DNA from: Planctomycetota bacterium
GTDB lineage: Bacteria; Planctomycetota; SKW154
Assembly: GCA_026418755.1 (NCBI GenBank)
Contig: JAOAAR010000011.1
Coordinates: 1 to 15,708, forward strand
DNA length: 15,708 bases
Direction of reading: 5' to 3'
Positions 1 through 6,947 of this stretch are shown one piece after another. Position 1 is the first letter of the stretch; each line of letters opens with the position of its first letter. The notes under the pieces were generated by a model that ran no database searches, had not been told where the DNA came from, and was given only the letters and a program-made list of their open reading frames with translations. A program made the translations under genes and the position numbers.

Positions 1-2
1 GA

Positions 3-611
3 TTCGGCACCCCTTATCCCACGGAGCAAAAATTATTAGCCGACAAACTCGGGTATGCTTCGGTGCAGGAGAATCCTTTATCTTGCCAGAACGGGAGAGG
101 GAAAGAGACTCAATTGGTGCTGTTTGCTCTTTCGCAGGTAGCGGCAACTTTCTCAAAATTCGCCGCCGACTGTCTGCTCTTCTCGACGGAGGAGTTTAAT
201 TTTCTTTCGCTACCTGAAGAATTTTTAACAGGCTCCTCCATAATGCCGAACAAGCACAACTATGATTTATTCGAGTTAGCGAGGGCAAAGAGTGCCGAGG
301 TTTATGCGTCTCTGATGGAGACGGTCTTACTGGACAAAGGGCTCACATCAGGCTACCACAGAGATTTTCAACTTTTGAAGAAGCCTCTTGTTAACTCTTT
401 CAGGTGCGTATGTGAAACGGTAGAAGTGCTGGAAAAGAGTGTGTTATCGTTACGATTCAACGAGGAGTGTTTAAAGAAAGCGGTCTCCGACAGAAGGCTT
501 TACGCCACACAGAAAGCGACTGAACTGGCTCTTAAAGGGAAGATTCCGTATCGGCAGGCTTACTTCAAGGTAAAGGAGGAGATAGAGAGTCTTTTCGGGG
601 AACGGAAGTAA
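3..611 (+). CDS. argH: Argininosuccinate lyase, C-terminal part (5' end outside window)
   Basis: This frame is open from the first bases of the window and has no start here, so the N-terminal half lies upstream; 202 residues are visible. Argininosuccinate lyase cleaves argininosuccinate to arginine and fumarate, the last step of arginine synthesis, in the cytoplasm. The fumarase/aspartase superfamily signature GSSIMPNKHNYD lies at about 231-266 and carries the flexible catalytic serine loop. It is followed by an ArgH-type segment, SGYHRDFQLLKKP (about 348-386), which resembles the GYHRDLQ stretch I recall from Bacteroidetes-type ArgH rather than the E. coli form. The signature has Tyr where most ArgH proteins have Pro (KHNYD against KKNPD). 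Other superfamily lyases (adenylosuccinate lyase, fumarase) are less likely because of the GYHRD region. The gene ends in TAA 11 bp before the convergent MFS gene. Confidence 0.88.
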   Translation, partial: FGTPYPTEQKLLADKLGYASVQENPLSCQNGRGKETQLVLFALSQVAATFSKFAADCLLFSTEEFNFLSLPEEFLTGSSIMPNKHNYDLFELARAKSAEVYASLMETVLLDKGLTSGYHRDFQLLKKPLVNSFRCVCETVEVLEKSVLSLRFNEECLKKAVSDRRLYATQKATELALKGKIPYRQAYFKVKEEIESLFGERK

Positions 612-622
612 AGTTCAGTTGC

Positions 623-1942
623 TCACTCCTCTAATGACCGTCCTTCATAAGGAAGGATGGCTCTGGAACATTTAGGGTTTCTACTAAAGAGAGCGGCGGT
701 GAGAGTGGCAGCCATACATATAAGAGCACACATTTGAAGAGTGACTGTAATTCCGAGATAGTGAGCAAGAGTCCCTGCAATGAATGAGCCCAAGGGCATT
801 GAGCCTCCAAATGCGAAAGTCCAGATTCCCATGACCCTGCCGCGGAATTCATCTGAAGAGGTGGTCTGAATCAAAGTATTTGCTGTAGAGAGGAAGAGAA
901 TCATTCCTATGCCGGCGGGGATTAGAGGAAAGCGAGCAAGAGGGAATCGTGTAGAGAGGGAGAATATGGTGAGGGAGACAGAAAAGAGGGATGCGCCTAT
1001 AAAGAGGAAGTGTTTTCTATTTTTCACTTTGTTGGCGAATGAAGCGACAAGAAGTGCGCCTGTAACGGCTCCGATTCCATTGAAGGTAAGTAGTTCGCCG
1101 TATTGGCGCTCCCTGACGGAAAGGATGTCGCGGGCAAATGCAGGGAGAAGCGACGAATAAGAGAAGCCGAAGACACACATAATGGAGAGAAGCCCGAGAA
1201 GTCCGAAAAGACGCGGATTATTCTTCACATATTTAAAGCCAGCGATAATTGTTGTGAAAGAGGATTTTTCTTTATGTTTTGTAGAAGCGGTCAGGATTCG
1301 CATGAAAAGAAGTGCTATAACGACGGGGATGAAACTTAGTCCGTTTAGAAGGAAACAGTAACCAATTCCCACTTCTGCCATAACGATTCCTGCTATGGCA
1401 GGACCTATTATCCGAGCGGAGTTGAAGAGACCAGAGTTAAGCCCTATGGCGTTCATCAAATCTTCCCTGCCGACCATTTCGATGACGAAAGACTGGCGTG
1501 TAGGCATATCAAAAGCGTTCACAGTTCCAAGGAGTGCCGCTAGAAGGGCGATGTGCCAGACTTGAACGGCTTTCGTCAGGACGAGAAGAGAGAGAAGAAG
1601 CGGAGGAACTATTGATAGGCTCTGAGTGAAGATGAGGATACGGCGGCGTGAAAACCTATCTGCAACAACACCGCCAACAGGGGACAAGAGTGCTAACGGC
1701 AGAGTAGAGAGAGCAGAGACCAATCCGAGGACGAACTTCGAGCGGCTCAGGCTATAGACGAGCCATCCCTGGGCTGTCATCTGCATCCAGGTGCCAATGA
1801 GTGAGATAGCCTGACCGCAGAAAAAGAGGCGATAATTACGGTGTTTAAGGGATGAAAAAATAGAGAGAAGAAAGCGTAACAATCCCTTCTTTTCTCTTTG
1901 AAGAGAAGTACTCGTCTCTGTCTCTCTTTGTTCCTCCAACAA
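623..1942 (-). CDS. MFS exporter, MFS_3/EntS-like
   Basis: A 439-residue major facilitator protein of the inner membrane, probably a drug or siderophore-type proton-coupled exporter; the substrate cannot be read from the sequence. About twelve hydrophobic segments follow a polar N-terminus of about 35 residues. The start of the core (NYRLFF, then LIGTWMQMTAQGWLVY) and the loop 2-3 motif GGVVADRFSRRR (the MFS A-motif GxxxDRxGRR) fit the MFS_3 family. The start is one of two tandem TTG codons (1942 or 1939), placed 5 or 8 bases after GAGGAG; an ATG at 1947 is closer to that site but is out of frame, and the next in-frame ATG lies inside the first membrane segment. It is convergent with argH (11 bp apart) and shows no operon partner. 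It lies downstream of the repeat lipoprotein gene on the same strand, 133 bp away, with its own candidate promoter. Confidence 0.9.
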   Translation of the reverse strand: MLEEQRETETSTSLQREKKGLLRFLLSIFSSLKHRNYRLFFCGQAISLIGTWMQMTAQGWLVYSLSRSKFVLGLVSALSTLPLALLSPVGGVVADRFSRRRILIFTQSLSIVPPLLLSLLVLTKAVQVWHIALLAALLGTVNAFDMPTRQSFVIEMVGREDLMNAIGLNSGLFNSARIIGPAIAGIVMAEVGIGYCFLLNGLSFIPVVIALLFMRILTASTKHKEKSSFTTIIAGFKYVKNNPRLFGLLGLLSIMCVFGFSYSSLLPAFARDILSVRERQYGELLTFNGIGAVTGALLVASFANKVKNRKHFLFIGASLFSVSLTIFSLSTRFPLARFPLIPAGIGMILFLSTANTLIQTTSSDEFRGRVMGIWTFAFGGSMPLGSFIAGTLAHYLGITVTLQMCALICMAATLTAALFSRNPKCSRAILPYEGRSLEE

Positions 1943-1971
1943 AGCATCTCCTCAATTTGCTTCAGTTTTGC

Positions 1972-2001
1972 ATTTTAACAGAGGAACAAGCCAACACCCA
2001 A
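1972..2001 (-). promoter_or_regulatory. Candidate sigma70 promoter for the MFS gene
   Basis: Read on the minus strand: TTGGGT, an 18-base spacer, then TAAAAT, with the GAGGAG ribosome site about 20 bases further on. The -10 matches 5 of 6 consensus positions; the -35 is weak. This is a sequence match only. Confidence 0.35.
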
Positions 2002-2075
2002 AAAAGGTGCGATTTTCTCCATGCGGGTTTTCGCTGAGAAAACAGCAAAGGTTTTTCTTTCTCTCTCAGCCTCCT

Positions 2076-3284
2076 CTATTTCAATTCGTTTAAGGCTCTT
2101 GAAGCATAGGATAGCGCAATAATCGCATACGAGGTTACCAATGATGGGTCGCTCTCATACCACCTGTCGTTTTCGTTCACCCAAGAGCCATCTTCCTTCT
2201 GCAACGAGACCAGTTTCTCGACCAGTTCCGCAGCCCAGTCGTGTTTGTTGTTTTCAGAGTCGAGCAGGTAGCGTTCACCGTAATGGAAAAGTGCTTTTGC
2301 AAGAGTCATATAGTAGTAGAAGAGCCCCTGTTTGGAAGCAGGTTCATAGCGCCTTTCCGACATTCCTGGGTTTTCGTCTAAGGTGTAATTTCTTCTTATC
2401 CAGTTCATTGCGCTTTTCACGCGGTCGTCGTTTTTATCCACAAAGGCGTAAATCATACTCAACAGTCCGGCGTAAGTCATCGCACCATAGGAAGGGTACG
2501 ATTCCGTACCGTCAGGGTTTTTGATGACCACACTGGAGCGGGTCATCTTTGGACCATATCTGAATCCGCCGTCGCTTGTGTTTTTGAATCCTTCGATTTT
2601 GAGGTCATTTGTTTCAGGGTTGTTCTGCGAGCGACTGACAAAAAGGGTAACCCGTTTCCAGACAGGATGCTCTTTAGGGACTTCAGCGTCGTGGAGAGCC
2701 TGTACGACGAAGGAAGTGTTAGACATATCGGAGCGTGGTTCTTTCTTTTTCTCGTCGTAGCCCCAGCCACCGTTATGCAGGTCTTCCTTAGCCATTTCGT
2801 TCCAGTACTGGGCTTTCAATAGGTAATCCACCATAGCGGCAATCTGCTGGGCGTGTTTCTCCTTTTCCGACTTGGGTAGACGGCAGAGAAAAGAGAGGAC
2901 GATTGATGTTTTATAGACGATATAACCCTGTTCGTCATTGATAGAACCGTCGCTTTTTAGGAACTTAAGGAGAAACTCTGTTGACTTTTCGATAAACTCC
3001 TTATACTCGTCTTTAAGGGGAGAAGTGGCAAGAGCAAGTGCGCAAACGCTGGTACTAGCCACACCTGGCAGACCGCCAACCTGCCCATCAGGTTTTCTCT
3101 GGCTTTTTATGAAGTCTGCCGCTTTTCTCAAAGAGTCGCTCAATTTCTTCTTGACGCCCTCAACATCCACTTGCGTGGATGGGGGTACGACAGTACCACC
3201 ACCTGGAGGCTGTTCCGGTTTCTTGTCGCCGCAACCCCAAACCAGAGCAGATACAACAAAAACAACAAGAACAGATACTCGCAC
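2076..3284 (-). CDS. Lipoprotein with prenyltransferase/squalene-oxidase-type alpha-alpha repeats
   Basis: A 402-residue exported lipoprotein. The start chosen is GTG at 3284, because AGGAGGG lies 7-8 bases upstream and the signal peptide then begins directly (VRVSVLVVFVVSALVWGC). A longer in-frame ATG at 3341 would put 19 polar residues and the ribosome site inside the protein. The lipobox VWGC puts the lipidated cysteine at residue 18, followed by a Pro/Gly-rich linker (about 20-40). The rest is about six alpha-hairpin repeats with QxxDGxW-like turns (for example QKEDGSW at 362-368, NGGWGYDE and DGGFRYG in the middle), as in squalene cyclase and prenyltransferase beta subunits. I recall a similar NENDRW...DPxLVTxYA ending from planctomycete proteins. 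No DxDD cyclase motif is seen, so a binding or structural role is likelier than terpene cyclisation. It is the last gene of the pilT-HEAT group, 67 bp after the HEAT gene. Confidence 0.82.
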   Translation of the reverse strand: MRVSVLVVFVVSALVWGCGDKKPEQPPGGGTVVPPSTQVDVEGVKKKLSDSLRKAADFIKSQRKPDGQVGGLPGVASTSVCALALATSPLKDEYKEFIEKSTEFLLKFLKSDGSINDEQGYIVYKTSIVLSFLCRLPKSEKEKHAQQIAAMVDYLLKAQYWNEMAKEDLHNGGWGYDEKKKEPRSDMSNTSFVVQALHDAEVPKEHPVWKRVTLFVSRSQNNPETNDLKIEGFKNTSDGGFRYGPKMTRSSVVIKNPDGTESYPSYGAMTYAGLLSMIYAFVDKNDDRVKSAMNWIRRNYTLDENPGMSERRYEPASKQGLFYYYMTLAKALFHYGERYLLDSENNKHDWAAELVEKLVSLQKEDGSWVNENDRWYESDPSLVTSYAIIALSYASRALNELK

Positions 3285-3351
3285 CTTTGTCCCTCCTAAT
3301 GCCGTCATTACTATATTAAACAAATGGTCTATAAAAATCATTCAACTTTTT

Positions 3352-4785
3352 TTATTTTCTAATAAAGGGCAGTAGGCTTTTTTGAGAGCCGTCTTCGAGA
3401 AAGGATTTCCATTTCTCATAGTCCGTTCCGTAATCCTTTCCGCATAAGACCCTTAACGCACTAGCAGCATATTTTTTTATCTCGGGGTCTTCCTCCTTGA
3501 GAATCTCGACAAGTGTGGGAACTGCGGCTGATATACGGTACTCCGCAACTGTCCAGCAAAGCGATTTCCTGAGGGCTAATGGAGTCTCCTTATTCGATAA
3601 AACAGCGCAAAGCGGTTTCACAGCATCTTCGCTACCAATCTTTGCCAACGCAGATGCAGCGTTTTCACGAAGGCTTATTTGAGATTTGTCATCCTTTTTC
3701 TTGCAGGCTGAGCCGTCGAGCAGTTTTGTAAGAGGTTCGATGCAGGAATCGAGTCGAAGGATAGCAAGTGCTTTGACGGCGGAGTGACGGAGAATGGTGT
3801 TTGCTTCCGGGTTGGTTGCGAGGGACGCAAGGGGTTCTACAGCGTTTTTGTGCATTGTGTAGCCGAGTGCGATGGCAGCGGCGGTGGCAACAGAATAAGT
3901 GGGGTCTTTAAGGGCAGCGGCAAGAGGGGCAATGACTTCGGCGTTCCCGAGGATGCCAAGTAGCGTAGCGGCATTACGGCGGGCTGAGGCAGAACTGTTT
4001 TCTTTTAGGACTTTCAGGAGGGGTTCTATCATCGGTTCTCCGACTTCACAGATTCCAACTTGTGCGGTAAGGCTGTCGTGGCCTGCTTCAACGAGATACA
4101 GTTTTGCTTCTTCTGAACCGAAATGGGCGAGCCCCCAGGCGGCGCAGATTTTGATTCCCTTTCTGTCGACATCCGTTGAGGGTATGGATTTGAAGAGTTC
4201 TTCAAGGAGGGTTTTTGAATCGTCTCTTTTTAGCCATCCCAAAAGGACGGCTGCCATATCTTGTGAGAGCCAGGAATGGTCTTTCACCTTTTCTTTGAGG
4301 AACTGGTAGCCTTCTTCCACTTGGAGGTTTGCGAGGGCGTAGGCAGCAACTGTCTTCACTTGCGGTACAGGGTCGTGTTTGAAAGCCTCCTTCAGTTCAT
4401 CCAGAACAGATTTCTCTTTTGCTCTTCCGAAGGCGGCGATGGCGTGGTATCTATGGCGCTCGCTTTCACTGCGCAGCCCCTTCAAAAGGAATTTTTTCGC
4501 CTCTTCACTGCCTGTTTTGAGGAGGAGGCAGGCGCACCAGTAACGGCAGTCCTCATCGGATGTACTCTTAAAAACCTTCTCCACAGCGGCTGGAATCCGC
4601 TTGTCATCGCTATAGAAGAGACGGTTGAGAGTGGCACTGCGAACGACATAGTCATCAATCTCAAGTTTGCGCAATAATATCTCAATATGCTCGGACCCCG
4701 AGCCTTTTCCTTTCTCCTCATCGCAGAAAGAAAAGTTACAAAGGAGGGTAAAAAAGAGCAGCAAGAGCAGAAGAGACAAACGCAT
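3352..4785 (-). CDS. Exported HEAT-repeat protein
   Basis: A 477-residue protein with an N-terminal signal sequence (MRLSLLLLLLFFTLLC) and then a nearly continuous array of HEAT/PBS-lyase-type helical repeats from about residue 35 to 460. Typical units end in phrases such as RRNAATLLGILGNAEVIAPL, RHSAVKALAIL and RENAASALAKIGSEDAVKPL. Such solenoids bind proteins or act as scaffolds, and no catalytic motif is seen. The start at 4785 is chosen because TAGGAG sits 7 bases before it and the signal sequence begins there; a frame start 24 bases upstream would overlap pilT. A cysteine near residue 16 or 22 lacks a good lipobox, so signal peptidase I cleavage is likelier than lipidation. It begins 10 bases after the pilT stop, which points to translational coupling and a shared transcript. 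Confidence 0.85.
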   Translation of the reverse strand: MRLSLLLLLLFFTLLCNFSFCDEEKGKGSGSEHIEILLRKLEIDDYVVRSATLNRLFYSDDKRIPAAVEKVFKSTSDEDCRYWCACLLLKTGSEEAKKFLLKGLRSESERHRYHAIAAFGRAKEKSVLDELKEAFKHDPVPQVKTVAAYALANLQVEEGYQFLKEKVKDHSWLSQDMAAVLLGWLKRDDSKTLLEELFKSIPSTDVDRKGIKICAAWGLAHFGSEEAKLYLVEAGHDSLTAQVGICEVGEPMIEPLLKVLKENSSASARRNAATLLGILGNAEVIAPLAAALKDPTYSVATAAAIALGYTMHKNAVEPLASLATNPEANTILRHSAVKALAILRLDSCIEPLTKLLDGSACKKKDDKSQISLRENAASALAKIGSEDAVKPLCAVLSNKETPLALRKSLCWTVAEYRISAAVPTLVEILKEEDPEIKKYAASALRVLCGKDYGTDYEKWKSFLEDGSQKSLLPFIRK

Positions 4786-4798
4786 AAAAGATCTCCTA
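4786..4798 (-). promoter_or_regulatory. Ribosome site of the HEAT gene overlapping the pilT stop codon
   Basis: On the minus strand the pilT stop TAG is the first part of TAGGAG, the ribosome site for the ATG at 4785. Ribosomes finishing pilT therefore sit on the initiation region of the next gene, the usual layout for translational coupling. Confidence 0.7.
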
Positions 4799-5905
4799 TT
4801 TATTGCCAAGAATTCTCTTTTCGTCTGCCAGTTTTATACCCTTGATGAGCATACGCAGTTGTTCAGGATTGGAAGAATGAGATGATGCCACTTCCTCAGA
4901 GATGTAGCCATTCCGTACGAGTTTTGCCAGAGCTTGGTTGAATGTCTGCATTCCCTCGTCTTGAGAGGCGCGCATGAGTTCGGCGAGTTTTTCGTCCTGT
5001 TTTTCAAGAATCAGTTTCTGGGCAGTCGCGTTTATAGAGAGAATCTCTTGGGCTGGAATCAAAGGAATATCTTCTTTTATAGATGGGAGGAGGATTTGAC
5101 AGATGACGAAGCGGAGGTTGAATCGCAGACCTGCTCTTATTTGGTTTTCACGCTCGGGTGGGAAGAGGGCTATCATTCGCTCGAGAGTCTGTGCTGCAGA
5201 GGAAGCGTGGAGAGTTCCGAAAACCAGATGACCTGTTTCTGCTGCGGTGAGAGCGGTCTGGACTGTCTCTGCGTCGCGCATTTCGCCGATGAGTATGACA
5301 TCAGGATTCTGCCGCACAACCATTTTGAGGGCTCGTTTAAGATTCAGTACATCTATCCCCACTTCGCGCTGGTTCACAAAACTCTTCTTGTCAGCGTGAA
5401 GATACTCGATAGGGTCCTCGATTGTGACAATGTGGCAACGGCGGGTCTCATTTATGTGGTCGATTATGGCAGCAAGAGTAGTCGATTTTCCAGTGTTTGT
5501 TGCTCCGGCGACTATTACGAGCCCTTGGCGGAGGGATGCAACCTTGCGCATCACATCCGCTTCAAGGTGCAACTCTTCGAAGGAAGGAATGCGTGTTTGG
5601 ACTCTGCGGGCTGCAACAGAGATTGAGCCACGCTGCCGGTAGACATTGACTCTGAATCGCCCTACCCCTGTCATAGAATGAGCGAAGTCGAGGTCTAACT
5701 CGCGCTCAAATCGGCGTCTCTGCTCTTCTGAGAGAATCGCATAAATGAGTGTTCTGATTGTATCGTTGGTAAGAGGAGAAGAGTCTAAGGAACGCACCTT
5801 GCCAGCGACGCGAAAAATCGGGGGAGAGCCCACTTTAAGATGCAGGTCAGATGCGTTCAACTTTTCCATCATAGCAAAAAATTGTTCAATTCCTTCGTAG
5901 CCCAT
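4796..5905 (-). CDS. pilT: PilT-like type IV pilus retraction ATPase
   Basis: A cytoplasmic secretion/pilus ATPase of the GspE/PilT superfamily; PilT hexamers power retraction of type IV pili. With the ATG at 5905 it has 369 residues, close to the usual 340-370. The N-terminus has ASDLHLKVGSPP (residues 18-29), typical of PilT. Walker A is GATNTGKS (134-141), the Asp box is TIEDPIEY (161-168), Walker B is NPDVILIGEMRD (200-211) and the His box runs from TGH (224-226) to TLH (231-233). The C-terminal phrase GMQTFNQAL (318-326) is also PilT-like. The AIRNLIRE motif, needed for retraction in Pseudomonas PilT, is degenerate here (about 294-303, TAQKLILEKQ). An in-frame TTG at 5935 is an alternative start; the ATG begins where PilT proteins usually begin, but its ribosome site is weak. 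The upstream prepilin gene lies on the same strand. Confidence 0.9.
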   Translation of the reverse strand: MGYEGIEQFFAMMEKLNASDLHLKVGSPPIFRVAGKVRSLDSSPLTNDTIRTLIYAILSEEQRRRFERELDLDFAHSMTGVGRFRVNVYRQRGSISVAARRVQTRIPSFEELHLEADVMRKVASLRQGLVIVAGATNTGKSTTLAAIIDHINETRRCHIVTIEDPIEYLHADKKSFVNQREVGIDVLNLKRALKMVVRQNPDVILIGEMRDAETVQTALTAAETGHLVFGTLHASSAAQTLERMIALFPPERENQIRAGLRFNLRFVICQILLPSIKEDIPLIPAQEILSINATAQKLILEKQDEKLAELMRASQDEGMQTFNQALAKLVRNGYISEEVASSHSSNPEQLRMLIKGIKLADEKRILGNK

Positions 5906-6110
5906 CAAAAAGAACCCTACTTCCTTCGGCAACAATTCTAACCTGTTTCCTTAGCATATGCAATAGAACAAGTTCAATGCTCTGAGGGAGTCTCTAATGG
6001 TTAATAGAAATGCTCTCACGGAAGACTTCTCTGTTCGAGAATGGTAAGGGCAAAGAGAGTTGACTCTAATATTCTCGTCTTGCCACACAACGGGCTAGCA
6101 CAACCTATTC

Positions 6111-6662
6111 TTACTTTACAAGTTCCCCCTTTGTGACCGTCTCCCAGTTCTCCCCTTCTTTCACCTTCACGACATCAGGGCTCCCACCGCACTTAAGAAC
6201 CACAATCGCCTCGTTGTGGCCAAAGCCGGTGTTTCCTCGTTTGAAATCTTTGTCAGCAGCCAGAAGTCGAGAATAATGCTCAGGGGAGCATTGTTCTCTT
6301 GAATAGGCGTAGGCACAGTTTTCCGGTCTCAAAGTCACCTTATTTGTGTCCGAGTCCATTTCTGCTACTCTCACATTGCCCATCGCAGGACACTTAAGAA
6401 GAGTCGGAGAAATTCCTTCAACATTGTCGAAGAGAACCTGCCAGTGCTGGTAGGCTTCCATTCCTTCCCCTGCGAACGGAAAAGTGGACGCTTTCAAGTA
6501 GTACATATTGCAGAATTTGAAGAGGTCTCCTAACAGTTTTTTGCAAGCGGTTTCGTTTGCGCGGGCAATTGCTGGTCCAAAAGTGACTGCCGCAATTGTG
6601 ATGAGAATGCTTAAGATAAGAATGACAACCAGAAGTTCAATAAGAGTAAACCCTTTTTTCAT
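6111..6662 (-). CDS. Type IV pilin/type II secretion pseudopilin-like prepilin
   Basis: A 183-residue prepilin. It opens with MKKGFTLIELLVVILILSIL, a class III signal: a prepilin peptidase would cut after Gly4, leaving Phe5 to be methylated, and Glu9 is the conserved Glu5 of the mature protein. The hydrophobic helix is followed by a globular domain with five cysteines. A late stretch (FGHNEAIVVLKCGGSPDVV) recalls, weakly, the H-x9-DG end of planctomycete prepilins. The start at 6662 is certain: GGAGGAGAAGGAG precedes it, and the longer frame upstream is the promoter itself. It stands 205 bp ahead of the PilT-like gene, with no PilA/B/C/D partners nearby. It could be a minor pilin, a major pilin or a secretion pseudopilin; the sequence alone does not decide. 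Confidence 0.88.
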   Translation of the reverse strand: MKKGFTLIELLVVILILSILITIAAVTFGPAIARANETACKKLLGDLFKFCNMYYLKASTFPFAGEGMEAYQHWQVLFDNVEGISPTLLKCPAMGNVRVAEMDSDTNKVTLRPENCAYAYSREQCSPEHYSRLLAADKDFKRGNTGFGHNEAIVVLKCGGSPDVVKVKEGENWETVTKGELVK

Positions 6663-6686
6663 CTCCTTCTCCTCCAAACCTATCCA

Positions 6687-6715
6687 ATTATACCTCATTG
6701 TCACAGTTTTGTCAA
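6687..6715 (-). promoter_or_regulatory. Consensus sigma70 promoter of the prepilin gene
   Basis: On the minus strand: TTGACA (6715-6710), a 17-base spacer, then TATAAT (6692-6687). Both hexamers match the consensus fully. The predicted transcript would begin near 6680, giving a leader of about 18 bases that carries the purine-rich ribosome site. The promoter lies inside the box array at 6699-6749. Confidence 0.85.
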
Positions 6716-6749
6716 GATTTCTGTAACAAATATGTCAAAAAAATGTAAA
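6699..6749 (-). repeat. Five direct TGT[CA]A boxes at 11-12 bp intervals (Pho-box-like array)
   Basis: On the plus strand the hexamers TGTCAC (6699), TGTCAA (6710), TGTAAC (6722), TGTCAA (6733) and TGTAAA (6744) recur with steps of 11, 12, 11 and 11 bases and A/T-rich spacers. Read along the prepilin gene they are TTTACA, TTGACA, GTTACA, TTGACA, GTGACA. This is the geometry of PhoB/PhoP and other OmpR-family sites (hexamer or heptamer plus spacer, 11 bp period). The array spans about -19 to -69 of the predicted start, and its fourth copy is also the -35 hexamer. That it is a regulator site is inference. Confidence 0.45.
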
Positions 6750-6885
6750 ACAACTCCTTCCCTCAGCCTATCAGCCTGTTTCCCCGCCAGTCCCTAATGA
6801 GACTTCTTCATTATACAGAATCTTTCTCTTTTTGTCAAACTATTGTTTCTCAAAAGAAAAAGTTTTCGGTTTAAGAGTTCGTTTC

Positions 6886-6915
6886 TATTTTTACAGACTT
6901 CCGTTTCTGTATAAT
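6886..6915 (+). promoter_or_regulatory. Candidate promoter of the tldE-tldD unit
   Basis: A full TATAAT lies at 6910-6915, about 33 bases before the pmbA/tldE start. The -35 position holds only a T-rich stretch (TATTTT near 6886-6891, 18-base spacer), so activity would depend on the -10 or on an activator. Confidence 0.4.
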
Positions 6916-6947
6916 GGTCGAAGAGGTCTTGATTGAGGAGAGATGGT

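Noticed and set aside
2033..2070. Inverted repeat GCTGAGA / TCTCAGC after the repeat lipoprotein gene
   Set aside because: The loop is 24 bases and no T run follows the stem on the minus strand, so it is not a convincing terminator.
3285..3351. TATAGT upstream of the repeat lipoprotein as a separate promoter
   Set aside because: No acceptable -35 at the right distance; the gene is more simply read from the pilT-HEAT transcript.
4934..5626. A 230-residue open frame on the plus strand
   Set aside because: It is antisense to the PilT-like gene, whose ATPase motifs are clear on the other strand.
5936..6110. A promoter or terminator between the prepilin and pilT genes
   Set aside because: I found no hexamer pair with proper spacing and no stem followed by a T run, so the two genes cannot be clearly joined or separated.
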